NCBI RefSeq assembly: GCF_009796285.1
Contig: NZ_CP047020.1
Coordinates: 5,518,001 to 5,582,000 of the forward strand
Source: Streptomyces broussonetiae
GTDB taxonomy: Bacteria > Actinomycetota > Actinomycetes > Streptomycetales > Streptomycetaceae
DNA: 64,000 bases
Reading direction: 5' to 3'
Shown here: piece by piece, positions 18,441-26,333 of the stretch
Layout: each line of letters begins with the position of its first letter
Numbering within the stretch: the first letter of the stretch is position 1
Translations under genes and position numbers: made by a program
Notes under the pieces: generated by a model
What the model was told of the DNA's origin: nothing
Seen by the model: the letters and a program-made list of their open reading frames with translations, nothing else
The model's database searches: none

Positions 18441-19658
18441 TCAGCCCGCCACGACTCGTCCGCTGACCTTGCCCAGCCCGACCCGGCGTCCGTCCGCGCC
18501 GGGGGCCCACGCGGACAGCGTCACCACGTCGCCGTCCTCCAGGAAGCCACGCTTGCCGTCGGGGAGTTCGAGAGGCTCGCTGCCGTTCCACGTCAGTTCC
18601 AGCAGGGAGCCGCGCTGGCGTTCCTCGGGGCCGCTGACCGTGCCCGAGCCGTACAGGTCGCCGGTGCGCAGCGAGGCGCCGTTCACGGTCATGTGGGCGA
18701 GCTGCTGGGCTGCGGTCCAGTACATCGTCGAGAACGGCGGTTCGGCGACCGCTTGGCCGTTGATCGCGACGGTGATCCGCAGGTCGTAGCCACTGGGTTC
18801 GATGTCCGGCGCCGAGTCGTCCAGATAGGGCAGCAGCGGGTGGGTGCGCTCCGGAGCGGCCACGCGCGCGTGCTCCAGCGCTTCCAGCGGGGTGATCCAC
18901 GCCGACACCGAGGTGGCGAAGGACTTGCCGAGAAAGGGGCCGAGCGGGACGTACTCCCAGGCCTGGATGTCGCGCGCGGACCAGTCGTTCAGGAGGCAGA
19001 GGCCGAACACGTGGTCGCGGAAGCCGCCCAGCGCGACCGGGCGGCCCATCTCGGAGGGGACGCCCACCACGAAGCCGACCTCGGCCTCGATGTCGAGCCT
19101 GATCGACGGGCCGAACACGGGTGTCGGGTCGCCCGGGCCCTTGCGCTGCCCGGAAGGCCGTACGACGTCCGTGCCGGAGACGACGACCGTGCCGGAGCGG
19201 CCGTGGTAACCGATCGGCAGATGCTTCCAGTTGGGGGTGAGGGAGTCCGCGGCCTCGGGGCGGAAGATCTGGCCGACGTTACGGGCGTGGTGCTCCGAGG
19301 CGTAGAAGTCGACGTAGTCCGCTACCTCGAAGGGCAGGTGCAGCGTCACCTCTGACAGGGGGCGGAACAGCGGCTCCAGTGTCGCGCGGTGCGCCGGGTC
19401 CGTGACCCAGGCCGTGATCGCGCGCCGTACCTCCGACCAGGTCGCGCGGCCGGCGGCCAGCAGCGTGTTCAGCGTGGGGCGGGCGAGCAGCGACTGGTGC
19501 GGCGAGCCCAGGGCCGCTGCCGCGGCGCCCGCGTCGAGAACGTGGTCCCCGAGACGGACGCCGACCCTCCGCTCTGTGCTGCCAGAGGGCGAGAACACGC
19601 CATAGGGAAGGTTGTGCGGGCCGAAGGGGTCGCCTTCGGGGACGTCGAAGGGGGGCAT
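18441..19658 (-). CDS. fahA: Fumarylacetoacetase
   Basis: Last step of tyrosine/homogentisate degradation: hydrolyses fumarylacetoacetate to fumarate and acetoacetate. It has 405 residues, normal for the enzyme. An N-terminal SH3-like domain (FGPHNLPYGVFSP) precedes the catalytic FAH domain with DFYASEHHARNVG (catalytic His), metal ligands in DIEAEVGFVVG and LLNDWSARDIQAWEYVPLGP, and SFATSVSAW. The ATG chosen (MPPFDVPEGD) follows GAGGCAGCACCCC; an ATG 30 bases upstream lacks a ribosome site. Single-gene unit. Confidence 0.96.
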   Translation of the reverse strand: MPPFDVPEGDPFGPHNLPYGVFSPSGSTERRVGVRLGDHVLDAGAAAAALGSPHQSLLARPTLNTLLAAGRATWSEVRRAITAWVTDPAHRATLEPLFRPLSEVTLHLPFEVADYVDFYASEHHARNVGQIFRPEAADSLTPNWKHLPIGYHGRSGTVVVSGTDVVRPSGQRKGPGDPTPVFGPSIRLDIEAEVGFVVGVPSEMGRPVALGGFRDHVFGLCLLNDWSARDIQAWEYVPLGPFLGKSFATSVSAWITPLEALEHARVAAPERTHPLLPYLDDSAPDIEPSGYDLRITVAINGQAVAEPPFSTMYWTAAQQLAHMTVNGASLRTGDLYGSGTVSGPEERQRGSLLELTWNGSEPLELPDGKRGFLEDGDVVTLSAWAPGADGRRVGLGKVSGRVVAG

Positions 19659-19965
19659 GGGGTGCTGCCTCACTCTCATCCGGGGCATGCATGGCGATGC
19701 GTTCCATGTGGTCGCGCCACACGTTACGGCTGTGATGTGTGTCTTGGGCAGAGCCCCGAGGCGTGCCCCGAGGTGTGACCCGAGGTGTGCCCGGACGTGC
19801 GGCCCAAGAGGTGCCCCGAAGGTTGCCCCCGTGGTGCCTAAAGGGTTCGCAATGTCCGAATAGACGCCGAATAGGGCTTGTCGGAGCGGGCAATTCCGGC
19901 TTAGCGTCCTTTGGGGACACGGACGGGCTGGATCCGTTCCGTTGGGGGGACACGTGGGGGGACCC
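19659..19965. other. Intergenic region with degenerate 12-base tandem repeats
   Basis: Between divergent fahA and the ATP-grasp gene. Roughly seven imperfect copies of GCCCCGAGGTGT run from about 19753 to 19836. A promoter candidate for the ATP-grasp gene follows. No gene is seen here. Confidence 0.6.
19878..19907 (+). promoter_or_regulatory. Candidate vegetative promoter for the ATP-grasp gene
   Basis: TTGTCG at 19878-19883 and TAGCGT at 19902-19907 with an 18-base spacer fit the Streptomyces HrdB-type pattern (TTGAC / TAGnnT). It lies about 60 bases before the chosen GTG. Confidence 0.4.
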
Positions 19966-21231
19966 GTGGCCGGAGACGCCGTCGGTGTGCCGTTCGAAGC
20001 GGACCGTGACGTGCCAGGACTGATCGTGAAGTTCGGCGACTATCCGCTGCACCATGGCGGAGTGGGCGCCATCCGCAGCCTGGGCCGCCTCGGCGTGCCC
20101 ATGTACGCCATCACCGAGGATCCGTACACGCCCGCGGCGTCCTCGCGCTACCTGGAGAAGGCGTTCGTGTGGCCCACGACCGGCGCGGAGGACCCGGGCC
20201 ACCTGGTCGAGGGGCTGCTGCGCATCGGGCGCCGGATCGGCCGTCCGGCCGTTCTGGTACCCACGGACGAAGAGGCGGCCGTCCTGATCGCCGAGCACCA
20301 GGACGAACTGGCCGGATCTTTTCTCTTCCCGAAGGTCGATCCCGCGCTGCCGCGCCGGCTAGCGAGCAAACAGGGACTGCACGAACTGTGCGTCGAGCAC
20401 GGCATCGCGACCCCGGCGGCCGCGTTCCCGGAGTCCTACGACGACATCGTCGACTTCGCCGGCACGGCCCGCTTTCCGGTGGTGGCCAAGAACCGCGAGG
20501 CGTTCGTGCGGCGCCGCCGGCCGGCCGTGAACGGCACCACGCGGATCGCCACCCGCGAGGGCCTGCTCACGCTGGCCCGCGACTGGGGCGAGGAACCGGG
20601 CGTGATCCTCCAGGAGTACCTGCCGCGCGAGGAGGCCGAGGACTGGATCGTGCACGCCTGCTTCGGCCCGGACTCCGCTCCGCTCGCGCTGTTCACCGGC
20701 GTCAAGGTCCGCTCGTGGCCGCCGCACGCCGGCATGACGGCGAACGCGTACGTCGTCGACAACCCGGAACTCGCCGACCTCGCCGCACGTTTCATCAAAC
20801 AGATCGGCTTCAGCGGCATCATCGACCTCGACCTGCGCTTCGACCGGCGCGACGGACAGTACAAACTCCTCGACTTCAACCCGCGCATGGGCGCCCAGTT
20901 CCGGCTCTTCGAGAACGAGTCGGGGGTGGACGTCGTACGCGCCATGCACCTCGATCTGACCGGCCGCGCCGTACCGGAGGGGGAACAGCGCGCCGGCCAC
21001 CGCTACGTCGTGGAGAACATCGACCTGCCCGCCCTCCTCGCCTACCGCCGCAGCGGCTATACGACGCCGCACGCGCCCGCGAAGGCGAGCGGGACCGAGC
21101 TGGCCTGGTTCGCGGGCGACGACCCGCTGCCGTTCCTCACGATGCTCGCCCGCTTCGTGCGCCCGGGCGCGAAGCACCTGTACCAGCTGTGGCGGACCCA
21201 CCGCCGCGGCAGCGGCACCTCCACGAAGTAG
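19966..21231 (+). CDS. ATP-grasp ligase-like protein
   Basis: 421 residues. An N-terminal pre-ATP-grasp domain (GLIVKFGDYPLHHGGVGAIR, then SLGRLGVPMYAITEDPYTPA) precedes an ATP-grasp domain with FPVVAKNRE (ATP lysine), VILQEYLP and the Mg-binding end KLLDFNPRMGAQF. The family couples a carboxylate to an amine through an acyl-phosphate; the substrates cannot be told. GTG start chosen for GTGGGGGGACCC just before it; another GTG lies 12 bases upstream. The FAD oxidoreductase begins 45 bases after its stop, so the two probably form a two-gene unit. Confidence 0.86.
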   Translation: MAGDAVGVPFEADRDVPGLIVKFGDYPLHHGGVGAIRSLGRLGVPMYAITEDPYTPAASSRYLEKAFVWPTTGAEDPGHLVEGLLRIGRRIGRPAVLVPTDEEAAVLIAEHQDELAGSFLFPKVDPALPRRLASKQGLHELCVEHGIATPAAAFPESYDDIVDFAGTARFPVVAKNREAFVRRRRPAVNGTTRIATREGLLTLARDWGEEPGVILQEYLPREEAEDWIVHACFGPDSAPLALFTGVKVRSWPPHAGMTANAYVVDNPELADLAARFIKQIGFSGIIDLDLRFDRRDGQYKLLDFNPRMGAQFRLFENESGVDVVRAMHLDLTGRAVPEGEQRAGHRYVVENIDLPALLAYRRSGYTTPHAPAKASGTELAWFAGDDPLPFLTMLARFVRPGAKHLYQLWRTHRRGSGTSTK

Positions 21232-21276
21232 GCAAGGCCACCACGCGTGGCGCACTGTGTCCTGGGGAGGGACTTC

Positions 21277-22491
21277 GTGACTCGACCGGTTGCAGTCATC
21301 GGGGCCGGGCCGTTCGGCCTGTCCACCGCCGCCCATCTACGGGCGCGTGGCATTCCCGTCCGTGTCTTCGGCGACCCCATGGTCAGCTGGCGCGACCACA
21401 TGCCCGAGGGCATGATCCTCAAGTCGACACCCGCCGCCTCCAGCCTCGACTGCCCCCAGCCCGGCCACACCCTCGCGGACTACTGCGACGCGGCCGGGAT
21501 CAGCCGTCTGGTGACGGACGAGGACGTCATCCCGGTGGAGACCTTCATCGCCTACGGCGAGTGGTTCCAGCAGAAGCTGCTGCCCGACCTGGAGCGGGTG
21601 CGCGTGGTCTCCGTGGACCGTGTCGCGGTTCGCGCCACCGGCGGCGGCTTCGAACTCAAACTGGACTCGGGGGAGTTGTTCACCGCGCGCGCGGTCGTCG
21701 TCGCCACCGGCCTGTCGGGCCTTGCACACCTCCCGGCCGAGCTGGCGGCCGCCGCGGCCGACGGACCGTCCCTCACGGGCCCGGTCTCGCACAGCTCCCA
21801 GCATCACGACCTGGGCCGGTTCGCCGGCCGGGAGCTGATCGTCGTCGGCGCCGGCCAGTCCGCGCTGGAGACGGCGGCACTTGCCGCCGAAGCGGGTGCA
21901 CGCGTGCGCGTGGTCGCGCGCGGGCGCGGCCGGGTCGCCTTCGGCGCCCCGCCCTGGGAGCAGCCGAGACTGCGCCCCGAGTCCCCCTTCGGCCGCGCCT
22001 GGTCGCTGTGGGCGCTCAGTTACTACCCGCACCCCTACCACCGTCTGCCCGAGGCCACGCGCCACTACCTGGTCCGCCGGGTCCTCGGGCCGCTCGGCGC
22101 CTGGTGGCTGCGTGAGCGGTTCGAGGCGCACGTGCAGGTCCAGGACGTCGAGCGGGTCGTGTCCGCCGAGGTGTGCGACGGCAGCCCCGTGCTCACCGTC
22201 CGCACGCACGGCGGCCGTACCGAGCGGCTCGCCGCCGACCACGTCATCGCGGCCACCGGCTACCGTGTCGCCCTCGCGGCGATGGACTTCCTCGGCCATG
22301 GACTGCGCACCCGGCTCGCCACGAGCCGCGGCACCCCGAAGCTCGGCGCCGGCTGCGTCTCCTCCGTCCCCGGCCTGTATTTCACCGGCCTCCCGGCGGC
22401 GTCGTCGTACGGCCCGGTCATGCGCTTCGTGTGCGGTACGGAGTTCGCCTCCCCGTACCTGGCGAAACACCTGGCAGCGGCCCACGGCTGA
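21277..22491 (+). CDS. FAD/NAD(P)-dependent oxidoreductase, flavin monooxygenase-like
   Basis: 404 residues. FAD motif VIGAGPFGLSTAAHL at the N-terminus and a second dinucleotide motif IVVGAGQSALETAALAAEAG in the middle, as in flavin-containing monooxygenases and lysine/ornithine N-hydroxylase relatives. ATATGYRV and LYFTGLPAASSYGP complete the C-terminal FAD region. The GTG follows GGGAGGGACTTC. Coupled by position to the ATP-grasp ligase, it suggests oxidation of a substrate or product of that ligase (inference). Confidence 0.88.
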   Translation: MTRPVAVIGAGPFGLSTAAHLRARGIPVRVFGDPMVSWRDHMPEGMILKSTPAASSLDCPQPGHTLADYCDAAGISRLVTDEDVIPVETFIAYGEWFQQKLLPDLERVRVVSVDRVAVRATGGGFELKLDSGELFTARAVVVATGLSGLAHLPAELAAAAADGPSLTGPVSHSSQHHDLGRFAGRELIVVGAGQSALETAALAAEAGARVRVVARGRGRVAFGAPPWEQPRLRPESPFGRAWSLWALSYYPHPYHRLPEATRHYLVRRVLGPLGAWWLRERFEAHVQVQDVERVVSAEVCDGSPVLTVRTHGGRTERLAADHVIAATGYRVALAAMDFLGHGLRTRLATSRGTPKLGAGCVSSVPGLYFTGLPAASSYGPVMRFVCGTEFASPYLAKHLAAAHG

Positions 22492-22614
22492 CCGCGGAGG
22501 GCGCTGGAGAGAGGTCAACAAGAAGTCGCAAAGCGCCACTTGGGGCTGATGAGCACGTAAGTACGCAGGACGACAAGGTGAGTCGGAGGGGCGCCGTATC
22601 CGTATTCTCTGATC

Positions 22615-23427
22615 ATGGCAGCCTCCCCCGCATATGCACTGATCGCCACTGACCTGGACGGAACGCTGCTGCGCGGCGACGACACGGTCTCCGACCGGTC
22701 GCTGGCGGCACTCGCGCGGGTGGCACGGGCCGGCGGTCGGCACCTGGTGGTGACGGGCCGCCCGGCCCCGCGGGTACGGCCGCTGCTGGCACGCCTCGGC
22801 TGCACCGGGCTCGCGGTGTGCGGGCAGGGCGCACAGGTCTACGACGCCGCGGCCGGCCGCCTGGTGTGGTCGGTGCGGCTGGACCGGGGACTGGCCGAGA
22901 CCGCGCTCGGCAAGATCGAGGCCGAGGTGGGGCAGGTCTACGCGGCCGTGGACCAGGACGGTGTCGACGGGCTGACGCTCATCGAGCCGGGCTACCGGAT
23001 GCCGCATCCGACTCTGCCCGCGGTGCGGGTGGGCCGGCGCGACGACCTGTGGAGCGAGCCCATCAGCAAGGTGCTGCTGCGCCATGCCACCCTGAGCGAC
23101 GACGAGTTGACGGACATCGCGCGCGCGGTGGTGGGTTCGCTCGCGACGGTCACCATGTCGGGGCCGGGAACCGTGGAACTGCAGCCGTGCGGGGTGACCA
23201 AGGCGACCGGGCTGGCACTGGCCGCCGAGCGCTTGGGGATCGGAGCCCAGGAGGCCCTGGCGTTCGGGGACATGCCCAACGACATCCCCATGTTCGACTG
23301 GGCCGGACACGGGGTCGCCATGGCCAACGCCCACCCCGAACTCAAGGCGGTGGCCGACGAGATCACTCTGTCGAACGAGGACGACGGCATCGCCGCCGTC
23401 CTCGAACGACTCTTTCCGACCGACTGA
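22615..23427 (+). CDS. HAD superfamily (Cof-type, IIB) phosphatase
   Basis: 270 residues. Motif I DLDGTLL near residue 13 with the nucleophile Asp, motif II in VVTGRPAPRV, motif III Lys in TKATGLALAAERLG, motif IV GDMPNDIPMFDWAG. The large IIB cap lies between motifs II and III, as in Cof/YbiV sugar-phosphate phosphatases. Substrate unknown. No ribosome site precedes the ATG; TATTCT at 22603-22608 ends six bases before it, suggesting a leaderless transcript. Confidence 0.93.
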   Translation: MAASPAYALIATDLDGTLLRGDDTVSDRSLAALARVARAGGRHLVVTGRPAPRVRPLLARLGCTGLAVCGQGAQVYDAAAGRLVWSVRLDRGLAETALGKIEAEVGQVYAAVDQDGVDGLTLIEPGYRMPHPTLPAVRVGRRDDLWSEPISKVLLRHATLSDDELTDIARAVVGSLATVTMSGPGTVELQPCGVTKATGLALAAERLGIGAQEALAFGDMPNDIPMFDWAGHGVAMANAHPELKAVADEITLSNEDDGIAAVLERLFPTD

Positions 23428-23463
23428 CCGGCACATCAGTACGCACCGGGCAGCCGGGTCAGC

Positions 23464-23485
23464 GGCGGCCGTGTCTCAGGCCGCC
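23464..23485. terminator. Hairpin between convergent genes
   Basis: GGCGGCC and its complement with an 8-base loop, between the stops of the HAD phosphatase (+) and the transglycosylase-like gene (-). Likely a shared terminator. Confidence 0.5.
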
Positions 23486-23493
23486 ACCGTGTC

Positions 23494-23985
23494 TCAGTAC
23501 GCGCTGTAGACGTTGTCGATCGATCCGTAGCGCGCGGCGGCGTAGTTGCAGGCCGCGGTGATGTTGGCGACGGGGTCGTAGATGTTGAACGAGGTGCCGG
23601 CCACGTGGTACGCGTTGAAGGTCGGGTCGATCACCTGGAGCAGGCCCTTGGACGGGATGCCGGCGGCGGCGTTGGAGTCCCAGAGGTTGATGGCCTGCGG
23701 GTTGCCGGAGGACTCCCGCATGACGTTGCGGTAGATGCCGTTATAGGAGGCGGGGATCCCCTTCTGGGTCAGGATCGCGAGCGACTTGCGGATCCAGCCG
23801 TCGAGGGTGTTCGGGTACCCGGCCGTGGTCGTGGCGGCCTTGGTGGTCGTCGTGCCCGTGGTGGCGGAGGCGCTGGCGGCCCCGATGAGTGGCAGGGCGA
23901 GGACAGCGGCACCGGTGCCGGCGACGGCGAGGGTGCGCACGAGACGGTTGGTCCGGGTACGGCGGGGCTGAGCGGCAGCAGACAT
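23494..23985 (-). CDS. Secreted transglycosylase-like (SLT fold) protein
   Basis: 163 residues. A twin-Arg-rich, Ala-rich export signal (RRTRTNRLVRTLAVAG, cleavage near ASASA) leads to a single lytic-transglycosylase-like domain: NVMRESSGNPQAIN contains the catalytic Glu, and then GIPSKGLLQVIDPTFNAY and YDPVANITAACNYAAARYGS. It probably cleaves peptidoglycan during growth or germination. The ATG follows GAGAGGAACGTCCCC. A c-di-AMP riboswitch lies in the leader, which in Streptomyces is known to control cell-wall lytic genes such as rpfA. Confidence 0.92.
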   Translation of the reverse strand: MSAAAQPRRTRTNRLVRTLAVAGTGAAVLALPLIGAASASATTGTTTTKAATTTAGYPNTLDGWIRKSLAILTQKGIPASYNGIYRNVMRESSGNPQAINLWDSNAAAGIPSKGLLQVIDPTFNAYHVAGTSFNIYDPVANITAACNYAAARYGSIDNVYSAY

Positions 23986-24002
23986 GGGGACGTTCCTCTC
24001 CG

Positions 24003-24150
24003 GCGCCTGCGAGGTGAGCTGTCGGGTTCGGGCGGGGAGGTGCCCGGCCGTGCCTTCCTGGGAAAGCGCGGCTTCACCCCTAGCCGTTCCGGTGCGACGG
24101 GTGCCGACCGGTCAGGCGACTTACCTGGGTCCCCCGCTCCTGCCGTACGA
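24003..24150 (-). ncRNA. ydaO-type cyclic di-AMP riboswitch
   Basis: Read on the minus strand, the leader contains the class hallmarks in order: GGGGGACCCAGGTAAGTC, AGGGGTGAAGCC, and the 3' core GAACCCGACAGCTCACCTCG followed by CAGGCG. The aptamer ends about 15 bases before the transglycosylase ATG, so ligand binding could act on termination or ribosome access. The class senses c-di-AMP and normally turns genes off when it is abundant. Boundaries are approximate. Confidence 0.93.
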
Positions 24151-24968
24151 AATGTGTTCGTGGATGGTTATGCGGGTGGCGGCAGGATTCGGCGTCCACC
24201 CGAGGCCCGGAACGTATGCGACGGCACATGTCGGGAACAAGTGCCTGATTCACACAACGCACTATTTGACCTTGGTCTGTGCTCTTTGGGGTAGTTGATC
24301 CTTTGCGATCGAAAACCCTCAACTCGCCGACGGGGCAAGGGGTGGGGGTGGTTCGGTGGCCGACGCGCCGGAGTGGGGCCGCGTGACCCAACTCACGAAA
24401 GTGCAAATCAACTCAAATCGGATATAACGGATTGGGGGAGTCTGCTCGTGCGTGTGAGCGTGTGCCCGGATGGTGAATGAGAGGAGTGCACCGGCAAGGG
24501 GGAGGGTGAGCGGGGATCGGGGTGCGGCCGGGAAGCGATGGAGGGGGTGGATGGGGGTAGACGGGGGTGAAGGGGGTGGCCGGGAGTGGGGGCGGGGTGG
24601 CCGGAAGGTGGCCCGGACATGGCTTCCGGGGGGCGCGTCGAGGGAGTGGATCGAGGGGGCGGTGGAACCCGGGACGCTGCGCCCGTCGTTGTCCTGATGG
24701 TCGCGGGCGCGCGGGGGAGGGGTGGAGGTGTTACTCCGCTCGCCCTCCGGTTCGCGACAAAAGGCATGGATTCCTGTTAAGTCGATAAATGTCCGTTCTT
24801 ACCGTCTGATCAAAAAACATACCGGTCATGATCCAATACCGCCCGGGCTGGACCGGTGGGCGCTATCGGTGATCGAAACAGGACCGGATACGCTGACTCG
24901 AGTGATGGCAGCGACCTATCGACAAGCCGTGTAATCGCCAGCAGACACCAGCAGACAGGAGACCCCTC
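24151..24968. other. Gene-free region with a G-rich strand
   Basis: About 820 bases between the riboswitch and the prenyl synthase gene with no convincing gene. The first ~280 bases are comparatively AT-rich and probably hold the transglycosylase promoter. About 24500-24720 is extremely G-rich on the plus strand. The last ~200 bases are again less GC-rich (CAAAAAACATACC) and likely carry the promoter of the prenyl synthase gene. Confidence 0.6.
24543..24576 (+). repeat. Perfect G-quadruplex motif
   Basis: Four runs of five G at 24543-24547, 24553-24557, 24563-24567 and 24572-24576, separated by loops TGGAT, TAGAC and TGAA. More G runs flank it for ~200 bases. Regular 10-base spacing of the first three runs suggests a short tandem repeat (GGGGGTGGAT-like). 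Confidence 0.7.
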
Positions 24969-25979
24969 GTGACCGTCGTCGGGCCGTTCGGGCTGAGCGT
25001 GCGGGACCAGGCTCTCGAAGCCGATGTCCAGGCCGGATTGGCGGCTGTCGAGGAAGGCTTGCTCGAGGCCACCAAGAGCGAGGTCCCGTTCATCACGGAG
25101 GCCGCGCAGCACCTCGTTCGGGCCGGCGGGAAGCGGTTCCGGCCGCTGCTCGTGATGCTCGCGGCCCAGTTCGGCGACCCTTATGCGCCGGGCGTGGTGC
25201 CGTCGGCCGTCGTCGTGGAACTGACCCACCTCGCCACGCTGTACCACGACGACGTCATGGACGAGGCGGCCGTGCGGCGCGGCGTGGACAGCGCCAACAC
25301 CCGGTGGGGCAACTCCGTCGCGGTCCTCACCGGCGACTTCCTCTTCGCCCGCGCCTCCCAGATCCTCGCCGACCTCGGGCCCGAGGCGGTCCGTGTACAG
25401 GCCCTCGCGTTCGAGCGGCTGGTCACGGGTCAGATCCTGGAGACCGCCGGCCCCACGGACGGCCGCGACCCGGTCGAGCACTACCTGGACGTGCTGGGCG
25501 GCAAGACGGGCTCGCTGGTGGCGGTGTCGTGCCGGTTCGGCGCGATGACGTCCGGTGCCGACGAGACGGTCGTCGACGTCCTGTCCCAGTACGGCGAGCG
25601 GCTCGGGGTCGCCTTCCAGCTCGCCGACGACGTACTGGACATCACCTCCGACTCGGACGAGTCCGGCAAGACCCCGGGCACCGATCTGCGCGAGGGCATC
25701 GCGACCCTGCCGGTGCTCCGGCTGCGCGAGCGCGCGGCCCGGCTGGGGCAGCCCGAGGACCTCGCGCTGTGCGCGCTGCTGGACTCCGACCTCAGCGACG
25801 ACGCCCGGCACGCCGAGGCGCTGACCGCGCTGCGCGTACACCCCGCGCTGGATCAGGCCCGCCGTGACGCCGTCCGCTACGCCGAGGAGGCCCGGGCCGC
25901 GCTGTCGCCGCTGCGGGACTGCGACGCCAAGGCGGCTCTGGAGAACCTGTGCGACGCGGTGGTGCACCGCGCGGGCTGA
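24969..25979 (+). CDS. Polyprenyl diphosphate synthase (all-trans, menaquinone side-chain type)
   Basis: 336 residues. The first Asp-rich motif is LYHDDVMDEAAVRRG, the second FQLADDVLDITSD, with GGKRFRPLL near residue 55 and GKTGSLVA. These define trans long-chain prenyl synthases, which make the isoprenoid tail of menaquinone; product length cannot be read off reliably. GTG start after CAGGAGACCCCTC. Sited between respiratory clusters that use menaquinone, though not in an operon with them. Confidence 0.95.
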   Translation: MTVVGPFGLSVRDQALEADVQAGLAAVEEGLLEATKSEVPFITEAAQHLVRAGGKRFRPLLVMLAAQFGDPYAPGVVPSAVVVELTHLATLYHDDVMDEAAVRRGVDSANTRWGNSVAVLTGDFLFARASQILADLGPEAVRVQALAFERLVTGQILETAGPTDGRDPVEHYLDVLGGKTGSLVAVSCRFGAMTSGADETVVDVLSQYGERLGVAFQLADDVLDITSDSDESGKTPGTDLREGIATLPVLRLRERAARLGQPEDLALCALLDSDLSDDARHAEALTALRVHPALDQARRDAVRYAEEARAALSPLRDCDAKAALENLCDAVVHRAG

Positions 25980-26333
25980 CACCACCTGACACCACCGGCG
26001 TTTCGGCCGGCGTGTTGACGCCCCGACGATCGAAGCCCGGCGGTCCGCTGTCATCGGGCGCGATCGTGCGACCATGTGGCGCGAACCGCCGTAGGCATCC
26101 TGCGACACCCGGGCGACCCGGTCCGGCCCCTAGGGGGCGGGGGAGCCGTCGCCCTTACGTGTCATACCGCAGTCGTACACGGAGTTGGCTCCGTGGTCTG
26201 ACGCTTCTTCACGGCCCTTTTGGTGAGATGGAGAACACGGACATCACCACTCCTCACCGATTCGGGTGAGAATGGCGGCTCGGGTGGACCAGGGTGAGGA
26301 CAAGCCGCCGCCGACGACGGAGGTAAGGCACAC
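25980..26333. other. Intergenic region, no gene seen
   Basis: 354 bases between prenyl synthase and the LolA-like gene. It shows only short imperfect hairpins (around 25995-26015 and 26135-26150). The promoter of the LolA-like gene must lie here but I cannot place it. Confidence 0.5.
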
